Notes under the pieces: model-generated
The model's database searches: none
Told to the model about the DNA's origin: nothing
The model's input: only the letters and a program-made list of their open reading frames with translations
Source of the DNA: Streptomyces sp. H27-H1
GTDB taxonomy: Bacteria > Actinomycetota > Actinomycetes > Streptomycetales > Streptomycetaceae
Reading direction: 5' to 3'
DNA: 64,000 nucleotides
Assembly (NCBI RefSeq): GCF_026627445.1
Contig: NZ_JAPNLJ010000036.1
Span: 1 to 64,000 of the forward strand
Shown: in pieces, positions 33,125 to 42,227 of the stretch
Position numbering within the stretch: position 1 is the first letter of the stretch
Layout: each line of letters starts with the position of its first letter
Program-made: the position numbers and the translations under genes

Positions 33125-34642
33125 TCAGTGGACGGGGTGCATCGTGCGCTTGAGCCACGGCGCGAGCGCGATCACGGCCAGTCCCACCGCGACGGCGATG
33201 GCGCCGTTGACGCCGAAGTAGGCGGGGTTGGAGACGTGGCCGTAGATCTTGACCACCTGCGCCTGGATGCCGTTGGCCAGGGCCAGGGAGAGAAACCACA
33301 GCGCCATGGTCTGGCTGGCGAACGCCTTCGGCGCGAGCTTCGTGGTGGCCGACATGCCGGAGGTCTCCAGCAGGACGTCGCCGAGCCCGAGCAGCAGGTA
33401 CGAGCCGATGATCCACCAGGCGGCCATCTTGTACGCGTCACCCGTGTGCCCCGAGGTCGGGACGACCATCAGGAGGAAGGACAGCCCGCCCAGGATCACA
33501 CCGATGGCGATCTTGTTGGAGGCGTGCGGCTGCCGGCGGCCCATCCGGACCCACAGCCCGGCCACGACCGGGGCCAGGAGCACCTCGAACGCGCCGAGCG
33601 CGGAGGCGTACCAGCCGGCGGGGAAGGTGAAGCCGAGGATCTCGGTCCGGGCGTTCGTCGAGGCGAGCAGCATCATCGTCGAGTACGCCTGGAAGAGGAT
33701 GAAGTTGAAGGCCACCGAGGCCAGGAAGAGCACCACGTACGGGCGCAGGCGCCCCCGCTCCGAGGCCGTCACCCGGGGGCTGCGGAACATGATCGCGAAG
33801 TACACGACCGGTGCGATCACCGAGATCAGGGTGAGCAGGTCGACGAACCGGCCCATCGTCAACCAGCCCAGTACCGCCAGAAGGGTGGCGAGCGCGGCGA
33901 AGAGCGCGATCCCGCCGATGATCTTCATCACAGCCGAGCGCATCGCGTCGGGCGCCAGCGCGAACTCGGCGGAGTGCTTGCGCCCGGCCAGGTGGCGGCG
34001 GCCGAGCACGTACTGGATCAGCCCCGCGGTCATGCCGACGGCGGCGGCCGAGAACCCCCAGTGCCAGCCCTCGTGCTCGCCGAGCCAGGCGGTGATCAGC
34101 GGGCCGGCGAAGGCGCCGATGTTGATGCCCATGTAGTAGAGGGCGAAGCCGGCGTCGCGGCGCTGGTCGTCCGTCTTGTACAACTTGCCGACCATGCTGG
34201 CCACGTTCGGCTTCAGCAGGCCGGTACCGGCGCTGATCAGGCCGAGGCCCACCCAGGTCATGGCGGCGGTCGGCACGGCCATGGCGTAGTGGCCGCAGGC
34301 GATCAGGATGCCGCCCCAGAGCACGGCGCGGTACGAACCGAGGATCCGGTCGGCGAGCCACCCGCCCGCGACGGAGACGAGGTAGACCATGGTCCCGTAG
34401 GCCGCCGAGACGGAGGCCGCGGTGGCCGGGTCCATCCCCAGGCCGCCGTTGGCCACCGCGTCCGCGAAGTAGAGGACGAGGATGGCCTGCATGCCCAGGA
34501 ACGAGAAGCGCTCCCAGACCTCCAGCCCGGAGAGCGTGGCAAGTCCCCTGGGGTGTCCCAGGAAGGCGTGGTCGTCGCCGGGCGGCGGCTGGTCCGCCTC
34601 CGGATCCGAAGGCTCGTCTATATCGGTAGAAGTTCTGTACAA
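33125..34642 (-). CDS. POT family proton-coupled oligopeptide transporter
   Basis: A 505-residue importer of di- and tripeptides driven by protons. The family signature is clear in the first half: F-S-F-L-G-M-Q-A-I-L-V-L-Y near residue 45, G-G-W-L-A-D-R-I-L-G near 90 and the PTR2 motif F-A-L-Y-Y-M-G-I-N-I-G-A-F near 165. About 14 membrane helices are visible. The usual E-x-x-E-R-F/Y motif appears as L-E-V-W-E-R-F-S. The start is a TTG at 34642 with GGAGAAG six bases upstream. Probably co-transcribed with the CocE-type hydrolase downstream. Confidence 0.87.
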   Translation of the reverse strand: MYRTSTDIDEPSDPEADQPPPGDDHAFLGHPRGLATLSGLEVWERFSFLGMQAILVLYFADAVANGGLGMDPATAASVSAAYGTMVYLVSVAGGWLADRILGSYRAVLWGGILIACGHYAMAVPTAAMTWVGLGLISAGTGLLKPNVASMVGKLYKTDDQRRDAGFALYYMGINIGAFAGPLITAWLGEHEGWHWGFSAAAVGMTAGLIQYVLGRRHLAGRKHSAEFALAPDAMRSAVMKIIGGIALFAALATLLAVLGWLTMGRFVDLLTLISVIAPVVYFAIMFRSPRVTASERGRLRPYVVLFLASVAFNFILFQAYSTMMLLASTNARTEILGFTFPAGWYASALGAFEVLLAPVVAGLWVRMGRRQPHASNKIAIGVILGGLSFLLMVVPTSGHTGDAYKMAAWWIIGSYLLLGLGDVLLETSGMSATTKLAPKAFASQTMALWFLSLALANGIQAQVVKIYGHVSNPAYFGVNGAIAVAVGLAVIALAPWLKRTMHPVH

Positions 34643-34843
34643 AACGCCTTCTCCGGTTGTTTCGGGTCCTCCAGAACATACCGGGATGGATCGGGCGCCG
34701 CCCGGCCGGTACGCGGCCCGTGGCCGGGCGGGCGCCCTGGGTGATCGAAAACAGACCGGATACGCTGGCTTGAGTGATGGCAGCGACACATCGACAATCC
34801 ATGTGATCGTCAAGGTGATCGTCAGCAGACAGGAGTACCCCTC

Positions 34844-35854
34844 GTGACCGTCGTCGGGCCGTTCGGACTGAGCGTGCGGGACAAGGCTCTTGAGACCGAT
34901 GTCCAGGCCGCACTGGCCGCCGTCGAGGCGGGTCTGCTGGAAGCCACCAAGAGCGAAGTCCCCTTCATCACCGAGGCCGCACAGCACCTGGTACGCGCCG
35001 GCGGCAAGCGGTTCCGCCCGCTGCTGGTGATGCTCGCCTCCCGATTCGGCGATCCCTACGCGCCCGGGATCGTCCCCTCCGCCGTGGTCGTGGAACTCAC
35101 CCACCTGGCGACGCTCTACCACGACGACGTCATGGACGAGGCGGACGTACGCCGCGGCGTGGAGAGCTCCAACGCCCGCTGGGGCAACTCCGTGGCCGTC
35201 CTGACGGGTGACTTCCTGTTCGCCCGCGCCTCGCACATCCTGGCCGACCTGGGCCCCCAGGCCGTACGAGTGCAGGCCGAGGCGTTCGAGCGGCTGGTGA
35301 CGGGCCAGATCCTGGAAACGGCCGGCCCGCGCGACGGCCGCGACCCGGTCGAGCACTACCTCGACGTCATCGCCGGCAAGACCGGCTCGCTGATCGCGGT
35401 CTCCGGCCGCTTCGGCGCGATGATGTCCGGCGCCGACGAGTCGGTCGTCGACATCCTGACCCAGTACGGCGAGCGGCTCGGCACCGCCTTCCAGCTCGCC
35501 GACGACGTCCTCGACATCGCCTCCGACTCGCACGAGTCCGGCAAGACCCCCGGCACCGACCTGCGCGAGGGCATCCCCACGCTGCCCGTCCTGCGGCTGC
35601 GCGAGATGGCGGCCCAGGGCGGCGACCCGGAGGACCTGGCCCTCGTACGGCTCCTGGACGGCGATCTGACGGACGACGTACGGCACGCCGACGCGCTCGC
35701 GCGGCTGCGCGTCCACCCGGCCCTGGAGCAGGCACGCAGGGACACCGTGCGGTATGCGGAGGAGGCACGGGCCACGCTGGCCCCGCTGCCCGACTGCTCC
35801 GCGAAGTCGGCCCTGGTGGAGCTGTGCGACGCCGTGGTCCACCGCGCGGGCTGA
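34844..35854 (+). CDS. Polyprenyl diphosphate synthase (menaquinone side chain)
   Basis: A 336-residue trans-prenyltransferase that lengthens allylic diphosphates with isopentenyl diphosphate. Both Asp-rich motifs are present: D-D-V-M-D near residue 90 (after L-Y-H) and D-D-V-L-D near 217. G-G-K-R-F-R-P near 53 binds the diphosphate. The positions before the first motif are small or medium-sized, consistent with long-chain products. In actinomycetes a protein of this type makes the menaquinone tail, which fits the respiratory context; chain length is inferred. The GTG has AGGAG eight bases upstream. Divergent from the POT gene. Confidence 0.9.
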   Translation: MTVVGPFGLSVRDKALETDVQAALAAVEAGLLEATKSEVPFITEAAQHLVRAGGKRFRPLLVMLASRFGDPYAPGIVPSAVVVELTHLATLYHDDVMDEADVRRGVESSNARWGNSVAVLTGDFLFARASHILADLGPQAVRVQAEAFERLVTGQILETAGPRDGRDPVEHYLDVIAGKTGSLIAVSGRFGAMMSGADESVVDILTQYGERLGTAFQLADDVLDIASDSHESGKTPGTDLREGIPTLPVLRLREMAAQGGDPEDLALVRLLDGDLTDDVRHADALARLRVHPALEQARRDTVRYAEEARATLAPLPDCSAKSALVELCDAVVHRAG

Positions 35855-35905
35855 CCGCGGGCAGGACCGCGGGCAGGCACCTGCGACTGGGACCAAAGAC
35901 AGGGG

Positions 35906-35949
35906 CGAGGGCCCGGCAACCCCTACGGGTGGGGGAGGCCGGGCCCTCG
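35906..35949. terminator. Terminator after polyprenyl synthase gene
   Basis: CGAGGGCCCGGC at 35906-35917 pairs perfectly with 35938-35949. The loop itself can form a small ACCC/GGGT hairpin. Confidence 0.75.
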
Positions 35950-36129
35950 TCATGTCATCCCTGGGGCGTACTCACAGTTGGCTCCGGGGGCTGACGCCCC
36001 GACCCCCTCCCCTTTGGTCAGATAGAGGCACATCCCCACCAGATCGGGTGAGAGTGGCGGCGCGGGGTGGACGTGTACACGCAAGACGGGTAGGTCGCCG
36101 CCGTACACACAGAGGTAGGGCAGACAGAC

Positions 36130-37353
36130 ATGGCAACGAACGCAAAGACCCGCAAGGCCGCTCGGTACGCCGTACCGGTCGCGGTGTTCGGTGTAATCGC
36201 CGGCACGATCGCGATGGTTCCGGCCTTCGCGAACGCCGGCGGTCCGGACCTTCCCAAGGTGACGGCGCAGCAGCTCATCGAGAAGATCGCCGCCTCGGAC
36301 GTGCAGCAGCTGTCCGGCAGCGCCAAGCTCAGCACGGACCTCGGCCTGCCGAGCCTGCCGGCCGGCCTCCTCGGCGGCGGGGGTGTCACCGGAGGCTCCG
36401 CCGACCCGCAGGACAAGGTCGCCCAGCTGGCGAGCGGCACCCACACCTTCCGGGTGGCCGCCGACGGCCCGGACCGCCAGAAGCTCACATTCGTCGACGG
36501 CAAGGACGAGTACAGCCTCGTCCACAACGGCGACGACGTCTGGGGATACGACTCCAAGTCGAAGGAGGCCTTCCACGAGAAGGCCCCCGCGGACGCGGGC
36601 AAGGGGGACAAGAGCTCCGATCGCAAGACCGGCGACCGGCTCGCGGCCTCCCCGCAGGAGATCGCCCAGGAGGTCCTGGAGGCCGCCGGGCCGACCACCG
36701 ACGTCAGCGTCGGCGACACGGCCCAGGTGGCCGGGCGCGACGCCTACCAGCTGGTCCTGAAGCCGAAGGGGAACGGTTCGACGGTCGCCTCGGTGAAGAT
36801 CGCGGTGGATGCGAAGAACGGCGTGCCGCTGCGCGTGCAGCTGCTCTCCACCGACGGCGGCAAGCCGATCGTGGACGCCGGCTTCACCAAGGTGGACTTC
36901 GCCAAGCCCGCCGCCGACACCTTCGCCTTCACCCCGCCCAAGGGCGCCAAGGTGACCGAGGGCGCGGCCGGCGATCACGGCAAGGGCGACGCCGAGGACA
37001 AGGGCCTGGGCGCGCTGGAGTCCATCCCGGGCCTCGGCGGCCTGACCGGCGGCGCCGAGGGCGGCAAGAACGACATGAAGGTCCTCGGCGAGGGCTGGAC
37101 CTCGATCGCCCGGATCGAGACCGGCTCGGCGGACACCCTGAAGGGCCTCGACAGCGCGGCGAAGGACAAGAACGCGCCCAAGGGCGCCCAGCAGTTCCTC
37201 GACGCGCTCGGGGAGAAGGTCTCCGGGAAGTTCGGCGAAGGCCGCGTCCTGAAGACCCGCGTGGTCAACGCGCTCATCACGGACGACGGCAAGGTCTACG
37301 TCGGCGCGGTCACCAAGGCCGAGCTGGTGAAGGCGGCCGACGCCAACCAGTAA
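36130..37353 (+). CDS. Secreted LolA/LppX-like lipoprotein-carrier-fold protein
   Basis: A 407-residue secreted protein. A signal peptide covers about residues 1-36 (ending A-N-A). The rest is rich in Lys/Asp/Gly and has the pattern of the LolA-like fold: T-A-Q-Q-L-I-E-K-I-A-A-S near 45, a strand run H-T-F-R-V-A-A-D-G-P, D-V-W-G-Y-D-S-K-S near 137 and A-Y-Q-L-V-L-K-P-K near 205, where a substrate property is fitted. Actinomycetes lack Lol sorting, so a role in carrying a lipid or sensing the envelope is possible. Family assignment is moderate. No lipobox Cys is present. Confidence 0.6.
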   Translation: MATNAKTRKAARYAVPVAVFGVIAGTIAMVPAFANAGGPDLPKVTAQQLIEKIAASDVQQLSGSAKLSTDLGLPSLPAGLLGGGGVTGGSADPQDKVAQLASGTHTFRVAADGPDRQKLTFVDGKDEYSLVHNGDDVWGYDSKSKEAFHEKAPADAGKGDKSSDRKTGDRLAASPQEIAQEVLEAAGPTTDVSVGDTAQVAGRDAYQLVLKPKGNGSTVASVKIAVDAKNGVPLRVQLLSTDGGKPIVDAGFTKVDFAKPAADTFAFTPPKGAKVTEGAAGDHGKGDAEDKGLGALESIPGLGGLTGGAEGGKNDMKVLGEGWTSIARIETGSADTLKGLDSAAKDKNAPKGAQQFLDALGEKVSGKFGEGRVLKTRVVNALITDDGKVYVGAVTKAELVKAADANQ

Positions 37354-37385
37354 CCGACGCCGGCAACCGGCCGGGGCAGGTGCGT

Positions 37386-37420
37386 GAGGGTGGGCAGGGA
37401 CTGTGTCCCTGCCCACCCTC
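37386..37420. terminator. Strong hairpin terminator
   Basis: A perfect 16-bp stem (37386-37401 with 37405-37420) with a TGT loop follows the LolA-like gene and precedes the toxin-antitoxin promoter. Confidence 0.85.
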
Positions 37421-37438
37421 ATGTCGTTCCGGCCCTTT

Positions 37439-37458
37439 GTACAGCGACCCCGCTGTAC
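37439..37458 (+). promoter_or_regulatory. Palindromic operator before the antitoxin gene
   Basis: GTACAGCG at 37439-37446 and CGCTGTAC at 37451-37458 form a perfect palindrome with four central bases, ending ten bases before the antitoxin ATG. It is well placed for autorepression by the ribbon-helix-helix antitoxin. Confidence 0.65.
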
Positions 37459-37468
37459 CGTGAAAACC

Positions 37469-37672
37469 ATGTCGAGACACGTCACCATCCGCCTGGAAGA
37501 AGAGTTCCACGAACGCCTGAAGGCGCGTGCGGCGGCCCTGGGCACGACGGTCACCGCTCTGATCACCGAAGTCACGGAACGCGAGCTCGACGAGGACCGG
37601 AAGAACTTCCTTTCCGGAATCGAGGAGTTCGCCGACCACTGGGGCTACTTCCAGGAGCGGTTCGGGCATTGA
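37469..37672 (+). CDS. CopG/ribbon-helix-helix antitoxin
   Basis: A 67-residue protein with the short strand H-V-T-I-R-L-E at the N terminus, then helices F-H-E-R-L-K-A-R-A-A-A-L-G-T-T-V-T-A-L-I. This is a ribbon-helix-helix DNA-binding fold. The C-terminal third (F-L-S-G-I-E-E-F-A-D-H-W-G) would contact the toxin. The ATG at 37469 begins the domain and is preceded by a palindromic site. The stop overlaps the toxin start (TTGA). Confidence 0.7.
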   Translation: MSRHVTIRLEEEFHERLKARAAALGTTVTALITEVTERELDEDRKNFLSGIEEFADHWGYFQERFGH

Positions 37673-38085
37673 AGATCACCATGGAGTGGGCATGGACCGC
37701 TCTGGCCCACCATCTCCCGTCCGATCCCGCCGTATGGGATCCCTCCGGAGTGGCCGCCGCCGTGGCCCGGCACCAGAACGACCTCGTCCTGGTCCCCGAG
37801 CAGCCCGCCCCGGACACCGCGTGGCGGGCCGCGGCGTTTCTGCACACGCTCGCGGTGTGCCCGGCGCTGGAATCCCCGATGAACGAGTTCTACGCCGCCG
37901 CCGCCACCCGCTCGTACCTGCGGGTCGCCGGGGCCAAGCAACTGCCGTCGCCGGAGGAACTCGGTGATCTGGTGGAGGCCGCGAAGCTGGGGCACGCCGA
38001 TGTCGCGGCGGTCGCGCAGGAGCTCCGGGCCCGGATGGAGGAGCCGCTGCCGGCCTCGCTGCGGAGCGGCGCGCAGGACACGTAG
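37669..38085 (+). CDS. Fic/Doc-like toxin component
   Basis: A 138-residue protein that matches the pattern of the Streptomyces Fic-family toxin component: D-T-A-W-R-A-A-A-F-L-H-T-L near residue 48, C-P-A-L-E-S-P-M-N near 64, then a helical run A-A-A-A-T-R-S-Y-L-R-V-A-G and a C-terminal helix. The classic H-P-F-x-x-G-N-G-R AMPylation motif is absent, so any activity is not of the usual Fic type or is lost. The TTG at 37669 overlaps the antitoxin stop; an ATG at 37681 is the other possible start. Confidence 0.6.
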   Translation: MKITMEWAWTALAHHLPSDPAVWDPSGVAAAVARHQNDLVLVPEQPAPDTAWRAAAFLHTLAVCPALESPMNEFYAAAATRSYLRVAGAKQLPSPEELGDLVEAAKLGHADVAAVAQELRARMEEPLPASLRSGAQDT

Positions 38086-38094
38086 AACGCGGTC

Positions 38095-38132
38095 CGCCGC
38101 CGGCCGCGCACGAGGAGTGCGGGCCGACGGCG
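38095..38132. terminator. Imperfect hairpin between convergent genes
   Basis: CCGCCGCCGGCCGCGCAC pairs with GTGCGGGCCGACGGCGG with small mismatches, between the toxin gene and the convergent aminopeptidase gene. Confidence 0.55.
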
Positions 38133-38171
38133 GGGGTGTGCGCACTGAGCGGGGACGGTCCGGGAGACCTG

Positions 38172-39488
38172 CTAGAAGGTGATCTTCCAGCTGTTGACGT
38201 AGCCGACGTCCTGCGCCGCCGCGTCCTTCACCCGGAGGTTCCAGACCCCGTTGGCCACCTCGGAGGAGGCGTTGACGGTGTAGGACTGCACGAGGTTGTC
38301 GGCGCTGCCGCCGGCGCGGTTGTGCAGGTTGTAGACGGTGCCGTCGGGGGCGACCAGGTCGACCACCAGATCACCGCGGTAGGTGTGGACGATGTTCACG
38401 TCGACCTTGGTGGTGGCCGGGGCGTTGCCCGTGACGCCCGAGACCGTGATCGGCGAGTTCACCGCGGCCGCGGGGGAGTCCGGGATGTTCACGTCCGCCG
38501 TGTTCTCGAACGACTGGCCCGGCGGGACCGGGGTGGCCGCACCCAGGTTCCAGATCGCGTAGGCGATGGCGTCCGAGCTGCGGTCCAGGGCGGTGTCGTT
38601 GATGTTCGCCGCGGTGTCGCAGGAGGAGTGGTAGCAGCGGTCGAAGGCCTGACCGGAGGTGCCGCCCCACTTCTGGGCCTGGGCCGCCGTCTTGGTGTAG
38701 TCGGCGCCCGAGAACAGGCCGCCCACCGGGATGCCCGCACTCTTGAACGGCGCGTGGTCGGAGCGGCCGTCGCCCTCGGTCTCGATCTCGGTGGCGATGC
38801 CGATGCCCGCGTAGTAGTTCTTGAAGGTCTGCTCGATGGTCGGGTCGTCGTCGTAGACGAAGTAGCCCGGGTTCGGCGAGCCGATCATGTCGAAGTTCAG
38901 GTAGCCGGAGATCTTCGACTTCTCGGCGGCCGGCAGGTTGTTCACGTAGTACTTCGAGCCGATCATGCCCAGCTCTTCCGCGCCCCACCAGCCGAAGCGC
39001 AGGTGCTTCGTGGGCTGGAGCTGCGCGCGGGAGACGGCCAGCGCGGTCTCCAGGATGGCGGCCGAACCGGATCCGTTGTCGTTGATGCCGGGGCCGGCGT
39101 TCACCGAGTCCAGGTGCGAGCCGGACATCAGGACCGAGTTGGGGTCGCCGCCGGGCCAGTCGGCGATCAGGTTGTAGCCGGTGGCGCCGCTGGAGGTGAA
39201 GGTCTGCAGGCTGGTCGTGAAACCGGCCGCGTCGAGCTTGGCCTTCACGTAGTCGATCGAGGCCTTGTAACCGGGCTTGCCGTGGGCACGGTTGCCGCCG
39301 TTGGCCGTGGCTATGGACTGCAGCTGCGTCAGGTGCGCCTTGACGTTGGCGACCGGGATGTCGGGCGGCGTGGGAGCCGCGGCGACCGAGGCCGGCGAGG
39401 CGAGCGCGGCGGGAGCGGTGGCGGCGAACAGACCGGCGACCGCGATGGCGGTCACGGCGGCCAGACGCCGGGAGACGGACAGGCTCAT
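38172..39488 (-). CDS. Secreted M28 family zinc aminopeptidase with P domain
   Basis: A 438-residue secreted aminopeptidase like the Streptomyces griseus enzyme SGAP. A signal peptide (about 1-31, ending A-L-A) leads into the M28 domain. All metal ligands are visible: S-G-S-H-L-D near residue 99, G-I-N-D-N-G-S-G near 110, W-G-A-E-E-L-G near 146, N-F-D-M-I-G-S near 175 and R-S-D-H-A-P-F near 222. A disulfide pair occurs in C-Y-H-S-S-C. A C-terminal proprotein-convertase P domain (about 335-438) has H-T-Y-R-G-D-L-V-V-D-L. The ATG at 39488 has GGAG seven bases upstream. Confidence 0.93.
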   Translation of the reverse strand: MSLSVSRRLAAVTAIAVAGLFAATAPAALASPASVAAAPTPPDIPVANVKAHLTQLQSIATANGGNRAHGKPGYKASIDYVKAKLDAAGFTTSLQTFTSSGATGYNLIADWPGGDPNSVLMSGSHLDSVNAGPGINDNGSGSAAILETALAVSRAQLQPTKHLRFGWWGAEELGMIGSKYYVNNLPAAEKSKISGYLNFDMIGSPNPGYFVYDDDPTIEQTFKNYYAGIGIATEIETEGDGRSDHAPFKSAGIPVGGLFSGADYTKTAAQAQKWGGTSGQAFDRCYHSSCDTAANINDTALDRSSDAIAYAIWNLGAATPVPPGQSFENTADVNIPDSPAAAVNSPITVSGVTGNAPATTKVDVNIVHTYRGDLVVDLVAPDGTVYNLHNRAGGSADNLVQSYTVNASSEVANGVWNLRVKDAAAQDVGYVNSWKITF

Positions 39489-39679
39489 GTGGGGGCTCCG
39501 GGATTCCGTACTGGGGATGTGTGCGGAAACGTGCGGGGAAGAACTGGTGAGCATCGTGCGTCAGTGCGAGCTGATGTTCAGCGAGAGCATGACATTCCGT
39601 CAAGACCTCAATCCGGTCAGCCCTGTTCGGAAAACGGACGGGCCCGGCCCGCGCCGTGGGGCGCGGGCACACTGGAGGG

Positions 39680-39946
39680 ATGGACGCGAAGGAAGTGACC
39701 CGGGCGAGCGTGCCCCCGCGTCCTGCGGAGCCCGACCGGCCCGGCATGGCCGAGGCGCGCGGGCGCGGGCCGGCGGCGGTCGTGGAGGCGCACTGGCTGG
39801 ACATCCGGCTGGTCCGGGAGTGGAGCCGGGAGGCCCACCCCGCGACCCGGCACCGCCACACCGCCACCCTCGCGGTCCTGGCGGCGGCCGGGGCGCACCC
39901 GGTGACGAGCCGAGGGGGGACGAGCCGATGGCGAAGCCGTGGGTGA
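39680..39946 (+). CDS. Small hypothetical protein
   Basis: An 88-residue frame starting at an ATG next to GGAGGG. The middle reads V-V-E-A-H-W-L-D-I-R-L-V-R-E-W-S, followed by a Thr/Ala-rich stretch and an Arg-rich end. Codon use is compatible with a gene but no family is recognised, and the ribosome site is too close for an ideal start. It is in the gap between two leftward genes. It could be a chance frame. Confidence 0.35.
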   Translation: MDAKEVTRASVPPRPAEPDRPGMAEARGRGPAAVVEAHWLDIRLVREWSREAHPATRHRHTATLAVLAAAGAHPVTSRGGTSRWRSRG

Positions 39947-40005
39947 CGAGGCCGGGAACGACGGATCCGCCGCCGGCCGGTCGCCGGGCGCTCTGAGGGC
40001 CGGGG

Positions 40006-40977
40006 TTACGCGGTCTCGCGCGCCGGCGTCGGGAGGACGGCCGGCAGGGGCGCGGGCAGGGGCGCGGACAGGGCTTCGAGGCGCAGGGTGCGGGTGCGGT
40101 GCGCGGTGCGCAGGGCGTCCCAGGTGAGGATCGAGAGGGCGACCCAGACCAGGGAGAAGCCGGCCCAGCGCGCGGGCGGCATGGCCTCGTGGAAGTACAG
40201 GACGCCGAGGCCGAACTGGAAGATCGGGGCCATGTACTGGAGCAGTCCGAGGGTGGACAGCGGGACCCGGATCGCGGCCGCGCCGAAGCAGATCAGCGGG
40301 ATCGCGGTGACCAGTCCGGCCGAGGCCAGCAGGGCGGCGTGGCCCGTGCCCTGGGTGGTGAAGGTGGACTCGCCCCGGGAGCCGAGCCACAGCAGGTAGC
40401 CGAGGGCCGGCAGGAACATGATCACGGTCTCGGCGGTCAGTGACTCCAGGCCGCCCATGCCGAGCTGCTTCTTGATCAGCCCGTACAGGGCGAAGGAGAA
40501 GGCCAGGATCAGCGAGATCCATGGCGGCCGCCCGTATCCGACGGCCAGGACCAGCACGGCGGCGACGGCGATCGCGACCGCCGCCCACTGGATGCGGCGC
40601 AGGCGCTCGCCGAGGACCAGTACGCCGAGCGCGATGGTGACCAGGGGGTTGATGAAGTAGCCGAGGCTCGCCTCGACGACCGCGCCGTTGTTGACGGACC
40701 AGATGTACACGCCCCAGTTCACGGTGACCAGGGCCGCGGCCACCGTCGTGAGGGCGAGCTTGCGCGGCTGGCGCAGCAGCTCCGCCATCCATGCCCAGCG
40801 CCGCAGGGCCAGCAGTGCCACGGCGACCACGGCCAGGGACCACACCATGCGGTGGGCGAGGATCTCGATGGCGCCGGCGGGCTGGAGGAGCGGCCAGAAG
40901 AGGGGCACGATCCCCCACATCCCGTACGAGGCGAATCCGTAGAGCAACCCCGTGCGCTGGTCGTTCTCTGCCTTCAC
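40006..40977 (-). CDS. rarD: EamA family transporter RarD
   Basis: A 323-residue membrane protein of the drug/metabolite transporter superfamily with about ten transmembrane helices in two EamA halves. The start G-L-L-Y-G-F-A-S-Y-G-M-W-G and A-H-R-M-V-W-S near residue 42, together with G-Y-F-I-N-P-L-V near 103, are characteristic of RarD. Its substrate is not established. The GTG at 40977 has GGAGGT six bases upstream. Confidence 0.9.
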   Translation of the reverse strand: MKAENDQRTGLLYGFASYGMWGIVPLFWPLLQPAGAIEILAHRMVWSLAVVAVALLALRRWAWMAELLRQPRKLALTTVAAALVTVNWGVYIWSVNNGAVVEASLGYFINPLVTIALGVLVLGERLRRIQWAAVAIAVAAVLVLAVGYGRPPWISLILAFSFALYGLIKKQLGMGGLESLTAETVIMFLPALGYLLWLGSRGESTFTTQGTGHAALLASAGLVTAIPLICFGAAAIRVPLSTLGLLQYMAPIFQFGLGVLYFHEAMPPARWAGFSLVWVALSILTWDALRTAHRTRTLRLEALSAPLPAPLPAVLPTPARETA

Positions 40978-41099
40978 GGGACCTCCAGAGCTACTTCAAG
41001 CCAACCTGACGACGGTAGCGCCGTACGAACCGAAAGTCATTAGCGTTCCACGAGATGGTCATTACATTCGGCGGCGGCCGCCCACCGGCCGGAACGCGC

Positions 41100-41134
41100 C
41101 GAAGCCCGGACCTGGCCTGCGGGTCCGGGCTTCG
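41100..41134. terminator. Terminator after korB
   Basis: A 13-bp perfect stem (41100-41112 with 41122-41134) and nine-base loop follow the leftward korB stop at 41154. Confidence 0.8.
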
Positions 41135-41153
41135 AAGGGGTGGAGCGGACGGC

Positions 41154-42219
<1,066 letters not shown>

Positions 42220-42227
<8 letters not shown>

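Noticed and set aside
39928..39996. A 22-codon frame after the small hypothetical protein
   Set aside because: Too short, with low-complexity content.
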